Shown: positions 16,209-25,817, counted from the stretch's first letter. The stretch is 52,168 nucleotides of DNA from Phenylobacterium sp. Root700 (GCF_001429025.1 NZ_LMHT01000011.1:352495-404662), one strand, 5' to 3'. Notes: generated from the letters alone by a model not told the origin. Program-made: numbers and translations.

Positions 16209-17495
16209 TCAGGGCCGAGGCGGCTGCTTGTAGACGTGGCCTTCCTTCATCACGAACCGCACGTTCTCCAGGATCCTGACGTCCGTCAGGGGATCACCCT
16301 CGACCGCGATCAGGTCGGCCAGCAGCCCGACCTTGATCTGTCCACGGTCGGGAACGTCCAGCAACGCGCTGGCGTAGAGGGTCGAGCTTCTCACCGCTTC
16401 CAGCGCCGATTGGCCGAGCTGGGTGCGCACGTAGAACTCCTTGGCGTTGTCGCCATGGGGATAGACGCCCGCGTCGGTGCCGAAGACGATCTTCAGCTTG
16501 GCGCGCAAGGCCAGTTTGAAGCTCTCCTTGGAGGCTTCGCGGATTTGCAGGCCCTTCTTCATCAGTGCGGGCGGCAGCGACGCCGGGTCGACGGCGTCCA
16601 GGAGATAGAGCGTCGGGACCAGGTACGCGCCGTGCCGCCGCACCACCTCGGCGGCGGCGGGGGTCAGCAGGGAGGCATGTTCGATGGAGTCGACGCCCGC
16701 CTCCGCCGCGGCGATGACACCTGCCTCGCCGACCGCGTGGGCGGCGATCTTCAGGCCGTGACGGTGGGCCTCGTCCGCGGCGGCCTTGAGCTCGGCCAAG
16801 CTCGGCTGCTGGGCCCCGACGCTCGCCTCGTCGGACATCACTCCGGCCGTCGCGCAGATCTTCACGACGCGCGCGCCGTACTTGATTTGGTAGCGAACCG
16901 CCTTGGTGAACTCGTCGGGGGAATCGGCGATCCCCCGCTCGGGGCTCGGCGGAAGAACGGACGGAACATATCCGGTGATGTCGCAGTGTCCGCCGGTGAT
17001 GCCGGTGGCGTGTCCGGCGGCGATGATGTGGGGACCTGGCGTCAGCCCGTCCTCGACGGCCCGGGCGATCGCCACGTCGGCGAAATCGGCGGCCCCAAGG
17101 TCGCGGATGGTCGTGAACCCGGCCATGAGGGTCTTCTCGGCGTTGGCCGCGCCGATCAGGGCGAGGTCGCCCGCCGTCTTGGTCACGGCGTCGTGCCGCC
17201 ACCCGCGCGCGACGTCCAGGGTCAGGTGGGTGTGGGCGTCCATCAACCCGGGCATCAAGGTCAGGCCTGGGAGTTCGAGCGTTCGGTCGGTGGTCGGCGG
17301 TTGGCTCGGATTGACCGCGGTGATCGCGCGATCCTTGATGATGATGACAGCCGGCGACACCAGCACGCCTCGCGCCACATCAAGATAGCGGTCCGCCTTC
17401 AGGGTGAGGGTTTCGGCCCTGGCGAGGGCCGGCGTCGCCAGGACGAGCAGCGCGGCCGTCGCGGCGTGGGCCAACAGGCGTGGTTTCGTCAGCAT
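16209..17495 (-). CDS. Exported amidohydrolase (imidazolonepropionase / Xaa-Pro dipeptidase-like)
   Basis: A 428-residue metal-dependent hydrolase of the amidohydrolase superfamily with a Sec signal (cleavage near LARA-ET, residue 27). The metal motif HTH is at residues 88-90 in LMDAHTHLTLD, followed later by KIAAHAVGEAG, SIEHASLL and VFGTDAGVYPHG, which supply the remaining histidines and aspartate. Relatives include exported prolidases and carboxypeptidases acting on dipeptides or N-acyl amino acids. It is divergent from the serine hydrolase gene, sharing a motif-containing intergenic region. Substrate is unassigned. Confidence 0.88.
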   Translation of the reverse strand: MLTKPRLLAHAATAALLVLATPALARAETLTLKADRYLDVARGVLVSPAVIIIKDRAITAVNPSQPPTTDRTLELPGLTLMPGLMDAHTHLTLDVARGWRHDAVTKTAGDLALIGAANAEKTLMAGFTTIRDLGAADFADVAIARAVEDGLTPGPHIIAAGHATGITGGHCDITGYVPSVLPPSPERGIADSPDEFTKAVRYQIKYGARVVKICATAGVMSDEASVGAQQPSLAELKAAADEAHRHGLKIAAHAVGEAGVIAAAEAGVDSIEHASLLTPAAAEVVRRHGAYLVPTLYLLDAVDPASLPPALMKKGLQIREASKESFKLALRAKLKIVFGTDAGVYPHGDNAKEFYVRTQLGQSALEAVRSSTLYASALLDVPDRGQIKVGLLADLIAVEGDPLTDVRILENVRFVMKEGHVYKQPPRP

Positions 17496-17593
17496 TTTGG
17501 TTCCGCTTCGGCTTTGCGTAGGACAAGCCGCAGAGGCGCCAGGTGTGTGGCGCTCCTGCGCGGCCCAGCACTAGGATCGACCGCCGGCGTCTT

Positions 17594-17611
17594 CCCCCTC
17601 CATTCGGCGGG
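17594..17611. promoter_or_regulatory. Candidate LuxR operator motif (copy c)
   Basis: CCCCCTCCATTCGGCGGG lies midway in the divergent region between the amidohydrolase and the serine hydrolase. It shares the CCCCCTCC-R-TTC left half with copy b at 7399. Confidence 0.45.
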
Positions 17612-17679
17612 TCAATGCGGTCGCCATTCGTGCTCTCAAGCTCGCCAGGAATATCAGCGTTGGAATTGGAACGGTTCAC

Positions 17680-19686
17680 ATGCGTCGGCTTGGCGGAAGA
17701 ATGTTGGCGCACCTCGCCGCGGTGATGTGCCTCCTGATGACCGCGGGGACCGCGAGGGCCGAGAAGCTCGTCGACCCCGTGCAGCTGGAAGCCTGGGCGG
17801 ACCAGTATTACGGCCAGGCCGTCGCCGAAAAGCGGACCGCCGGGATCACCGTCTCCGTCGTGCAGGACGGTCAGGTCGTCTTCGCCAAGGGTTACGGCTA
17901 CTCCGACTACGCCAAGCGTATTCCGGTGAGCCCTGAGGAGTCGGGCTTCATCGTCGGCTCCATCACCAAGACCTTCGTCGCGACGGCGATCGGCCAGCTG
18001 GTCGATCGAGGCGTGATCAAGTCCCTCGACGATCCGGCGAACAAGTATCTGAAGCGGGTGCAGCTGCCTGGCGATCGCGGCGCGCGGGTTACGATCCGCC
18101 AGCTCCTCAATCACCGGGCCGGTTTTGAAGACATCGACTTCGGGTTCCTGGACCGCTCAAGCCAAACGGCGAACATTCCTTTGTCCGCCGCTGAGATCGA
18201 AAGATTCATGCCCGAGTTGGCGCTCGAGCCTGGCGGCCCGGCCAACTACTCCAACTGGAGTTTCTCCCTGCTGGGCTTCCTGATCGAGGATGTGACCGGC
18301 CAGCGGCTCGACACCTACCTCAAAGCCAACATCTGGGACCCGCTCGGGATGTCCCACACAAGCATGGCCTACGGGAAGTATCCCGCGAACCTGAGCCTGA
18401 ACTATGTGTTCGAGAAGGACGGGACGCCGGTCGCCCAAAAGCCTGCTCTTCCCCATCCTTGGATCGTGCCCGCCGGGACCATCGTCTCGACCGCCAACGA
18501 CATCGCCCGCTACATGCAAGCTCAGATGTTCCGGGGCGAAGACGGCGGCTACCCTCTGGTCAGCCCCGCCATGTTCAAGGAGCTGCAGACCGAGCGATAC
18601 CGCAACGCGCCGATCTCTCTGGGCTTTGCGCACACCTTCTGGACCATGAAACTCAATGGGGCCCAGACCATTGAGCATGGCGGCGGAGCCCCGGGCTTCC
18701 AAAGCATGATGGTGATGATCCCGGAGAAGCGGTTCGGCTTCTTTGTTTCGTCCATGCAGGGCGGGCTCGCGGGGTGGTCCAGCTACACCGGCGCCGAGAA
18801 GGCCGCCGGAAAACTGCCGGTTCAGGGCCCTCCCACCGGTTACGAACTGCGGGAGTCCTTTGTCGAACGGTTCCTCCAGCAGCCCGCGCCGCAGGTCTCG
18901 CCAGGCAAATCCGATCTGAAGACGCTCGTTGGGACCTATTGGACCCAGAAGCGGCCGTTCACGACCGTTGAGGCTCTGGGCCAGGCGTTCAATCCCGCGG
19001 CGGTCTTCAAGGTGGAACGCTCGAAGGACGGTCGGGGCCTGCTGCTCAACGGTGTCGGCCCCTATGTCGACATCGGCGGGGGCGTGTTCGCCAGCCCGAC
19101 CGGCAAGAACATCTGGGACGACCCCTATACGATCAATCGATACCAGCCGCCGTACATCGCCTTCACCCTGAACGCCGACGGGACCGTCGCCTATTTGACG
19201 CCCGGACTCGCCGACCAGGCTTGGGCGCCGGCCAGCCCGATCTTCAACCCGAAATCCATGCTCCTGGCTTTCATCGCCCTGGGCGGAGTCGCGGCGACAG
19301 GGTTCTTCTTGTTCCTATGGCCTCAAGCCGGCCGCTTCCGCAGCCTCACCAACGGCTTGGGCGTGGCCGCAGCCCTCATCGTGCTGGCGTTCCCAGCCTC
19401 GATATTGGCGGGCTTTGCGAAGGGCGACAGCCTGATCAACCAGATGGCGCTCGGCGACAAGGGCCGCTTTTGGATGATGGTCGTCGTGGCCAACCTGGCC
19501 GTCTTGATCGCGCTCGCCCTGTCGGTCCAAGCCGTCCGCATGTGGACGCGGCGAGCGCCGGCGCACACGGCGGGCTGGGGCCACTGGGGCCGGCGCGTCC
19601 ACGTCACCTTCGTGGCCGTCGCCACCCTCGGCCTGCTCGTGGTGTTCGGCTTCTTCAAGCTGCTGGGCGTGCACATGCCGGGCTGA
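17680..19686 (+). CDS. Exported serine hydrolase (beta-lactamase / D-aminopeptidase fold) with C-terminal membrane domain
   Basis: A 668-residue protein with a signal peptide ending TARA-E (residue 27). The class C beta-lactamase/DD-peptidase motifs are present: SITK (Ser94-Lys97), YSN (Tyr190-Asn192) and HGGGAPGF as the third motif. After a beta-rich middle domain, the last 140 or so residues contain four predicted membrane helices (from about 527, 566, 598 and 642). The catalytic domain should face the periplasm. Members of this fold hydrolyse D-amino-acid peptides, esters or beta-lactams, and D-peptidase activity would fit the neighbouring N-acyl-D-amino-acid deacylase and DadA. ATG at 17701 with a GGAAG SD is an alternative start. 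Confidence 0.88.
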   Translation: MRRLGGRMLAHLAAVMCLLMTAGTARAEKLVDPVQLEAWADQYYGQAVAEKRTAGITVSVVQDGQVVFAKGYGYSDYAKRIPVSPEESGFIVGSITKTFVATAIGQLVDRGVIKSLDDPANKYLKRVQLPGDRGARVTIRQLLNHRAGFEDIDFGFLDRSSQTANIPLSAAEIERFMPELALEPGGPANYSNWSFSLLGFLIEDVTGQRLDTYLKANIWDPLGMSHTSMAYGKYPANLSLNYVFEKDGTPVAQKPALPHPWIVPAGTIVSTANDIARYMQAQMFRGEDGGYPLVSPAMFKELQTERYRNAPISLGFAHTFWTMKLNGAQTIEHGGGAPGFQSMMVMIPEKRFGFFVSSMQGGLAGWSSYTGAEKAAGKLPVQGPPTGYELRESFVERFLQQPAPQVSPGKSDLKTLVGTYWTQKRPFTTVEALGQAFNPAAVFKVERSKDGRGLLLNGVGPYVDIGGGVFASPTGKNIWDDPYTINRYQPPYIAFTLNADGTVAYLTPGLADQAWAPASPIFNPKSMLLAFIALGGVAATGFFLFLWPQAGRFRSLTNGLGVAAALIVLAFPASILAGFAKGDSLINQMALGDKGRFWMMVVVANLAVLIALALSVQAVRMWTRRAPAHTAGWGHWGRRVHVTFVAVATLGLLVVFGFFKLLGVHMPG

Positions 19687-19879
19687 CCGCGCCAGGGGGC
19701 TGGGACTCTGAACTCAGCCCCGACCGCGCAGCCTTCCCATTACAAATGACCATGCCGACCGGCCGGTCTCACCGAGGCCGACCTCTTGCCTATGTCAGCG
19801 ACAAGGCGGGGCGCCGCGGCACATTCCTCGACGCCTTTGGCCTCCAGGCGACCGGCCCTGGTCCTCTAACCGCACCGAT

Positions 19880-19941
19880 CCCCTCAAATGGCTGGGTCGC
19901 GCCCGCGCATAGATCTGACCGCCCCGGTCGAATGAGGGGGG
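19880..19941. promoter_or_regulatory. Two candidate LuxR operator motifs (copies d' and d) upstream of the TonB receptor
   Basis: CCCCTCAAATGGCTGGG begins at 19880, and CCCCGGTCGAATGAGGGGGG (inverted orientation) lies at 19922-19941. They are about 60 bases apart in a 455-base region without a gene (19687-20141). Both match the motif family found before neighbouring operons. The region also contains the nested inverted repeat at 19976-20050. Confidence 0.4.
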
Positions 19942-19975
19942 AAGCTGTCGGCTCTGGCTCCTAGCCTCTGATTAG

Positions 19976-20050
19976 CGAGACCCATGTCCGCCAAGCGGCC
20001 CGCGAACGACCGCCCACGGTGCGCCCTGGGTGGGCGCCCTGCGGGTCTCG
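19976..20050 (+). other. Nested inverted repeat, possible structured leader RNA
   Basis: An outer stem CGAGACCC (19976-19983) / GGGTCTCG (20043-20050) encloses an inner stem CGCCCAC (20011-20017) / GTGGGCG (20030-20036). It ends about 90 bases before the TonB receptor start codon. It could be a structured 5' leader or an unrelated hairpin; it matches no riboswitch class I can recognise. Confidence 0.3.
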
Positions 20051-20141
20051 AGGCCGAGCTGGGCGGATGGACCTTGTCACGCCTTTCACGCCGACGCTTC
20101 GCGCCGGCGGGGCAGGGGCGTAGAGCAAATTAGGGGGACCT

Positions 20142-22559
20142 ATGAGTGAGATGAATTCCGGGTGGAGCGCTGTACTGATCAGCGACAATCGCCCCCGTGC
20201 CGCAATGCAGCTGGAAGGACGCTCCACGCGTCTTTCATACCTGCTGGCCTGCGCCGCCTTCTCCGCGGCGCTGATCCCCGCGACTTCCGCGGCCGCCCAG
20301 ACATCGGGCGAGGCCGAGAGCTTCACCATCGAGGAGATCACGGTCTTCGCGCGCAAGCGCGCCGAGAGCGCCCAGGATGTCCCGGTCGCGATCTCCGTGC
20401 TGTCCAACGAGACCGTCAAGGCCGGAAACCTCGATGAAGTCGCTGACTTCGTCGACCTTGTTCCGAACGCCACCTTCACCCAGGAAAGCAACACCTCCGC
20501 CGAGATCTCCATCCGCGGCAGCGGCCGGAATCTCAGCGACGAGGATCCCAGCGTCGGGGTGTACCGGGACGGCATCTATATCGGCGGGCTGCTGTTCTCC
20601 ACGGCGACCTTCTACGACACCGAGCGCGTCGAGATCCTGCGGGGACCCCAGGCCGGGCTCTATGGCCGCAACGCCGTCGGCGGCGCCCTCAACGTCATCA
20701 CGGTGAAGCCCGACTTCACGTTCGGCGGCTATGTGGACTTGCAGCTGGCCACCAAGGAACACCGCGAACTTCGCGCCGCCGTCAACGTGCCGATCGCCGC
20801 CGACCTGTGGGCCGTCCGTGTCTCGGGGCTGCTGATCGATCAGAACAAGGGCTTCGACTACATCGTCAACCAGGCGCACTACGCCGACGCCCAGGACACC
20901 AAGTCGATCCGCATCCGGTCCCTGCTGACCCCGCACCCGGACTGGGATTTCACCACCACGCTCGAATACATCGAAGCGGACGGCGGCTCGCCGCTGGTGG
21001 TCGAGGCGCCGGACGCGGCCTCGGGGTTCCTGGACAGCAACCGTACCGTGCCGGTTCCTGGGACGCGGCCGGAAGACACCCGCAACCAGTTCCGGGACGT
21101 CCCGGAGGCGCGTAACTTCAAACAGTTCCACCTCTTCCAGGAGGTGAACTGGCAAACGGCGGCGGGCCTCGCCACCGCCATCGCCAGCTATCGTTCGGCC
21201 GACTTCTACGCCCGGCGCGATGAAGACCGGACGAACTTCCACCTGAACGACATCGTCTACGACGCCTCGCACGACTCGTTCTTCACCGAGCTCCGGTTCG
21301 CGTCGGAGAAGTTTGGCGCTCTCAGCTTCGTGGCGGGGGTCAACTACCTCGACGAGGAGATCGCGCTCAACTTCGACAACCTGGTCGGAGGGCTGTTCTC
21401 TGGAGCCATCGGCGGCGCCAACATCGCCCAACTCTATTCCGGCGGGGTCGTCACCCCCGGGTTCGCGCCAATTTTCGGCGCACCGGTGGGCACGCCTATC
21501 TCAGCGATCGGCCTGACCCCGTTCGCTACGGGTTGGACAGGCGACCTCGGCGACAGCTTCCCGACGACCTACGTGAACGAGCAGGCCCTGAAATCGACGG
21601 CGGCCTTCATCGAGGTCAACTACGCCGTGACCGACAAGCTGGAGGCCTGGGGGAACGCGCGCTACACGCGCGACGAGAAGAGCATCAACTTCGCCCAGAA
21701 CTTCACCGCCAACTGCCAGCAAGCCTGCCCCGAGATCTTCGAATTGTTCTTCAATGGCCTGGATCCGCGCATCCACGCCGAGACGGCGGCGAAGTTCAAT
21801 AACCTCAGCGGCGGATTTGGGCTCAACTACAAGGTCGCGCCCTCGTTCCTCGCCTACGCCAAGGTGGTGACGGGCTTCAAAGGCGGCGGTTTCAACAGCG
21901 TCGCATCGACCGTCAATCTGCTGCCGTTCGACGAGGAAAAGAGCGTCGGCTACGAAATCGGCGCGAAGACGGACTGGCTCGATCACCGCCTCCGGGCGAA
22001 CCTGACGGCCTTCCTGCAGGACCGGAAGGACAGCCTAGTCTCGATCCCCGACCCCTTCATGCAGATCAACAACCTCGGCGTGAACGCGGGCCGGGTTCGG
22101 AACAAGGGCCTGGAACTGGAAGTCAGCGCCGCGCCGATCGAGGGCCTGCGCATCGACGTCGCCGCCGGCTACCTCGATGCGAAGTTCAAGGACTTCGTCA
22201 CCGGCGGCGTGGATTACTCGGGCAACCAACTGCCCAGGACCTTCAAGTACTCGCTGTCGGCGATCGTCAGTTATAGCCGGCCGCTGACGGACGACCTCGA
22301 TCTGTACAGCTTCGCCTCCTACCGAAATGGCTGGAGCGGCTTCACCGACAACGACAACGTCGAACGTCTGTCCAACCCCGAGGTCGTTGACCTGAGGTTG
22401 GGTGTGAAGGCCGAGAATTGGAAGCTGGGCGGCTTCGTCGATAACCTGTTCGACAACCGCTACACCGCCTCTGAATTCCGGCCCTCCGCAGGCGGAGCCC
22501 ACTTCGGCACCTTCGCGCCAGGACGCACCTGGGGCGTCCAGGCCGTGCGGGAGTTCTAG
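20142..22559 (+). CDS. TonB-dependent outer membrane receptor
   Basis: An 805-residue receptor that imports a substrate across the outer membrane using TonB energy. After the signal sequence (cleavage near AAAQ) comes a TonB box-like EEITVFARK. The plug domain contains VGVYRDGIYIGG and VEILRGPQAGLYGRNAVGGALNV, and the C-terminus VQAVREF ends in the aromatic residue required for barrel assembly. AGGGGGACCT precedes the ATG. The subfamily resembles receptors abundant in Caulobacter and Sphingomonas that take up organic compounds rather than only siderophores. Context (exported peptidases and an N-acyl-D-amino-acid deacylase) suggests a peptide or acyl-peptide substrate. Confidence 0.93.
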   Translation: MSEMNSGWSAVLISDNRPRAAMQLEGRSTRLSYLLACAAFSAALIPATSAAAQTSGEAESFTIEEITVFARKRAESAQDVPVAISVLSNETVKAGNLDEVADFVDLVPNATFTQESNTSAEISIRGSGRNLSDEDPSVGVYRDGIYIGGLLFSTATFYDTERVEILRGPQAGLYGRNAVGGALNVITVKPDFTFGGYVDLQLATKEHRELRAAVNVPIAADLWAVRVSGLLIDQNKGFDYIVNQAHYADAQDTKSIRIRSLLTPHPDWDFTTTLEYIEADGGSPLVVEAPDAASGFLDSNRTVPVPGTRPEDTRNQFRDVPEARNFKQFHLFQEVNWQTAAGLATAIASYRSADFYARRDEDRTNFHLNDIVYDASHDSFFTELRFASEKFGALSFVAGVNYLDEEIALNFDNLVGGLFSGAIGGANIAQLYSGGVVTPGFAPIFGAPVGTPISAIGLTPFATGWTGDLGDSFPTTYVNEQALKSTAAFIEVNYAVTDKLEAWGNARYTRDEKSINFAQNFTANCQQACPEIFELFFNGLDPRIHAETAAKFNNLSGGFGLNYKVAPSFLAYAKVVTGFKGGGFNSVASTVNLLPFDEEKSVGYEIGAKTDWLDHRLRANLTAFLQDRKDSLVSIPDPFMQINNLGVNAGRVRNKGLELEVSAAPIEGLRIDVAAGYLDAKFKDFVTGGVDYSGNQLPRTFKYSLSAIVSYSRPLTDDLDLYSFASYRNGWSGFTDNDNVERLSNPEVVDLRLGVKAENWKLGGFVDNLFDNRYTASEFRPSAGGAHFGTFAPGRTWGVQAVREF

Positions 22560-22569
22560 CCCGCTTGCC

Positions 22570-22596
22570 CATGCCCGTCGCCTTGCGGCGGGCATG
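22570..22596 (+). terminator. Hairpin after the TonB receptor
   Basis: An 11-pair stem (CATGCCCG at the base, one G-T pair) with loop CCTTG lies 11 bases after the receptor stop codon. No T-run follows, so factor-independent termination is uncertain. Confidence 0.45.
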
Positions 22597-22702
22597 TGGC
22601 TCGGCTGTTCGCAGCCACGATCGCAGCGCTGGCGACAGCGCGTCCGCACCGAGGCGCCGAACCGCGCGCCAGGTGCGTCGACGCCAATCAGGAACATGAC
22701 CC

Positions 22703-24130
22703 ATGCAGTTCTCGCCCAAGACCACCAAGGCGGGCTCGCGGCTCGCGCTGACCCTGCTTCCCGCGACCCTGGCGCTGTGTTGCCAGGTCTCGCCGGCGCA
22801 GGCTGTGGAGCTGACGCCCTTTGGCCCGTGCGCCGGGCCGGGGCAGGCGGGCAAATTTCCCGCCACGGCGCAGTGCGCGAGCCTCACCGTCCTTGAGGAC
22901 AGCGCCAAGCCGGCGGGACGCAGGCTCCAACTGCCGCTGGTCAAGATCCCGACGACCAGCAAGACGCCGGGCGCGCCGGTGTTTGTCCTCAACGGCGGTC
23001 CGGGTAGCCCGAACCTTCATTCGAACCTGCCGACCGGCCAGATCGCGAGGGATCGCGACGTCTATTATCTGGGGTATCGCGGGGCCGACGGTCCGGTCGT
23101 GCTCGACTGCCCTGAAATCGACGAGCTGGTCGCCGCGCCGGACCTTCTGTCCGCAGGCAGCCTGCACAATCTGGAAGTCGCCGGCGGGGTCTGCGCGCAG
23201 CGGCTGGAGCAGGGGGGCTACGACCTTGCCCGCTACTCGATGTTCGGCGTCATCGACGACCTTGAAGCCGCGCGCGCGGCGCTGGGCGCCGAGAAAATCA
23301 ACCTGCTTAGCGTCAGCTACGGGACGCGCGTGGCGCAGTTCTATGCGCGCGCACATCCTGGCGTCATCCAGCGATCGGTCATGGCCGGCGCCAATCCGCC
23401 GGGCCATTTCGTCTTCAGCGCCCATGTGAACGATCAGGTGCTGGCTCGGCTGGCCGAGCTTTGCCGCGACGGCCAGGCCTGCGCGAGCCGCACGCCCGAT
23501 CTGCGGGCCAGCCTGCTCAAGGCGGTCAGGCTCGGCGAGGCGAGCGCGGCCGGTGGCGTCGATGACGGCAAGTCGCGCCTGGGTCTATTCGTCTCGCTCT
23601 ACAGCCGCGCCGGCGCGCTGGCGTTCATCGACGCCGCATTGGCGGCTGAGAACGGCGACACCCAGGCTCTGAAGGCGTTCGGCGATGGCGGCGCCGAGGG
23701 GCTCAAGGGCGTGATCTGGGGCGATATTCTCGCCAAGGGAGCCCTGGACGGGTACCGGTATGACAGCCTGGAGAAGAGCTTCGGGGCGTCGGCCGCCTCG
23801 ATGGGCTCGCCGCTGGATATGCTGTTCCAGGCGGTCATGAAGCGATGGCCGAGGCACGAGCCGCCGCCGGCGTATCGTCGCGGCGCCTACGACGAAACCG
23901 AGACCCTGGTGCTCAATGGCGACCTCGATGTCGCGACCCCGCTGGTGTTCGTTCAAGCCGAGCTGATGCCCTATCTCCCCAACGGTCAGCTCGTGGTGTT
24001 CAAGGACTACGGGCACTCGGATTTCGCCCGCCAGGAGCCTGCGGTGGGCGACATGATCGCTCGCTACTATCGAACCGGAGAGGTCGATCGCTCAACGATC
24101 CTTCCCGATCCCTACCGTTTCGGGCGCTGA
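22703..24130 (+). CDS. Exported alpha/beta hydrolase, S33 proline-iminopeptidase/TAP-like
   Basis: A 475-residue secreted alpha/beta-hydrolase with a signal peptide ending AQAVE. The oxyanion-hole segment LNGGPGSPN is typical of S33 peptidases. The nucleophile is Ser205 in LLSVSYGTRVAQ, with the acid in LNGDLDVATP and the catalytic histidine in KDYGHSDF. Related proteins are tripeptidyl or prolyl aminopeptidases. It follows the TonB receptor on the same strand and converges on the N-acyl-D-amino-acid deacylase, with a strong hairpin between them. A role in trimming imported peptides in the periplasm is inferred. Confidence 0.87.
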   Translation: MQFSPKTTKAGSRLALTLLPATLALCCQVSPAQAVELTPFGPCAGPGQAGKFPATAQCASLTVLEDSAKPAGRRLQLPLVKIPTTSKTPGAPVFVLNGGPGSPNLHSNLPTGQIARDRDVYYLGYRGADGPVVLDCPEIDELVAAPDLLSAGSLHNLEVAGGVCAQRLEQGGYDLARYSMFGVIDDLEAARAALGAEKINLLSVSYGTRVAQFYARAHPGVIQRSVMAGANPPGHFVFSAHVNDQVLARLAELCRDGQACASRTPDLRASLLKAVRLGEASAAGGVDDGKSRLGLFVSLYSRAGALAFIDAALAAENGDTQALKAFGDGGAEGLKGVIWGDILAKGALDGYRYDSLEKSFGASAASMGSPLDMLFQAVMKRWPRHEPPPAYRRGAYDETETLVLNGDLDVATPLVFVQAELMPYLPNGQLVVFKDYGHSDFARQEPAVGDMIARYYRTGEVDRSTILPDPYRFGR

Positions 24131-24153
24131 ACCCGGGGGTCTTCAAACCCGAA

Positions 24154-24182
24154 CCCCTGGCCGGCGAGAGCCGTGCCAGGGG
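24154..24182. terminator. Strong bidirectional hairpin
   Basis: CCCCTGGC-CGGC pairs with GCCG-T-GCCAGGGG around a GAGA loop, giving 12 pairs with one bulged base. It lies between the convergent S33-type peptidase and deacylase genes. Confidence 0.65.
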
Positions 24183-24196
24183 CAAGGCGCGCCAGC

Positions 24197-25738
24197 TTAA
24201 CGCTTGGCCGGGGCCTTCAGACCAGCGCCATAGATGGGCACGCCCGGCTTCACGTCGTCCTGGAACCTGTAGCGGTCAACGACGGCCCGCCCGGCGACCA
24301 GGACATAGGCGATGCCGGCCGATGGAGCCGTCGGGTTCTCGTAGGTCGCGCGATCCGCGATCTTGTCGGCGTCGAAGATCGTGATGTCCGCGATGGCCCC
24401 TTTCTGGATGCGCCCGCGCAGCTTCATGTCCGGAACATAGGCTTCAAGCCGCCGCGCCGGCATGAGGCTGACCTTCGCGATGGCCTGCATCAGCGGCACC
24501 GTCTGCTTCTCCCGGACGTAGCGGCTGAAGATCCGTGAAAAGGTCCCGGCGCCCCGCGGGTGGCCCTTGCCGTCGTGGTAGGCTTCTCCGTCGCTGGCGG
24601 CCATCACCAGGGGGTTCTCAAGGGCCAGGTCGACATTATCCAAGGTCATCACATGGGCGATGAGCGCCCCGTGCGGATCGCGCCGCTTCGCCGCTTCATA
24701 GGTCTCGGCCGTCAGGCGTTCCCCGGTGGCGACAAGCTCGAGGTCGTGGAAGCTGCTCCGGTAGGTCGCCATGCCCTCGGCCCCGGACCGGGGGTCATCA
24801 AGCGCGGTCATGGCGCCGGTGTAGGGATAGGCCTCCGTGGTGACGTCAAGGCTGGTCCGCTGGGCCTCCTTCACCTGGGTCAGGATATCGGCCGTGTCCC
24901 AAAGGCCGCTGCTGTTGACGTGGACGATATGGACGCTGGCGCCGGTGGACTTCGCGATGGCGATGACCTCGCGGGCGGCGGTGCTCGGGGTCACCTGGCC
25001 GACCGAGCGGATGTGGATGAAGTTCGGCGCCGAACGCTGCGCGGCCGCCGCGAAAAGCGCACTCAGTTCAGCGGTGTCCGCGCCGGGAGTGGTCGCCAAA
25101 TGATACCCGACGCCGACGGCGCCGTCGTCGAGCTCCTTGCCCACCAGATCGATCATTCGTAGCCGCTCGGCGGCGTCGGACGGCGGGTTTTGCCAGTCCG
25201 CCTTGCCTTCGAGGAGTTTGATGTCCGCCTCGAGGTCGCCGGTGACGCGCCGTTCGTCCAACCCGGTCAGCGCGATGGCGCGGATCACCCCGTGCGAGGC
25301 CGACACCCCGAAGTTGATCGCCGAGACGCCGACCCGCGATGCGTACCAGGCGCGCACCGGGAAGGCGCCGTTCTCGAGCTCGAGGGCGGTGGTGACCCCG
25401 TCCTGGGCGTGCAGCCGGTGGGTGAGGGGGCTGTGGTCGTGGGCGTGAAGGTCGATGAAACCGGGGGCCACCACCAGGCCGCTGGCGTCGATGACGCTGC
25501 GGCCACGGATCGGCCGGCGCGTCACTCGGACGATCTTGCCTTGCGAGACGGCGACGTTGCGCAAGCCGTCCAGGCCGCTCTCGGGATCCATGACGCGGCC
25601 ATGGAGGATCGCCAGGTCGTAGGTCTGCCCGACCGCGCCGCCTGCGATGGAGGTGCAGCCCAGCAGGGCGGAGATGAAAATGGCCCGGCCCCGCGCCGAG
25701 CGGCTGCGGCGCGGCGTCTCAATCTTCGCGAACTGCAT
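24197..25738 (-). CDS. Exported N-acyl-D-amino-acid deacylase (D-aminoacylase)
   Basis: A 513-residue amidohydrolase-superfamily enzyme of the D-aminoacylase family, which removes acyl groups from N-acyl-D-amino acids. The N-terminal YDLAILHGRVMDPESG and the metal-binding LHAHDH about 98 residues in are characteristic, as are GVGYHLATTPGADTAEL and the C-terminal KGAIADITIFD. A hydrophobic segment ending AVGQ acts as signal peptide, so the enzyme should be periplasmic. ATG at 25738 is preferred over 25750 because GGAG lies six bases before it. It is divergent from a DadA-type oxidase with a G/C-armed motif between them. The acyl chain it releases could feed the acyl-CoA synthetase at 14302. 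Confidence 0.9.
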   Translation of the reverse strand: MQFAKIETPRRSRSARGRAIFISALLGCTSIAGGAVGQTYDLAILHGRVMDPESGLDGLRNVAVSQGKIVRVTRRPIRGRSVIDASGLVVAPGFIDLHAHDHSPLTHRLHAQDGVTTALELENGAFPVRAWYASRVGVSAINFGVSASHGVIRAIALTGLDERRVTGDLEADIKLLEGKADWQNPPSDAAERLRMIDLVGKELDDGAVGVGYHLATTPGADTAELSALFAAAAQRSAPNFIHIRSVGQVTPSTAAREVIAIAKSTGASVHIVHVNSSGLWDTADILTQVKEAQRTSLDVTTEAYPYTGAMTALDDPRSGAEGMATYRSSFHDLELVATGERLTAETYEAAKRRDPHGALIAHVMTLDNVDLALENPLVMAASDGEAYHDGKGHPRGAGTFSRIFSRYVREKQTVPLMQAIAKVSLMPARRLEAYVPDMKLRGRIQKGAIADITIFDADKIADRATYENPTAPSAGIAYVLVAGRAVVDRYRFQDDVKPGVPIYGAGLKAPAKR

Positions 25739-25817
25739 CGTCGTCTCCAAAACGCCCTGCGCCTTGTCTGAGCGCGAGCTCCCTACCGGTCATGCTCCAA
25801 CGCCGATCTCTCGGCGG

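Noticed and set aside
17680..19686. Antibiotic-resistance beta-lactamase
   Set aside because: The protein is far longer than a resistance enzyme, has four C-terminal membrane helices and lies in a peptide-catabolism context.
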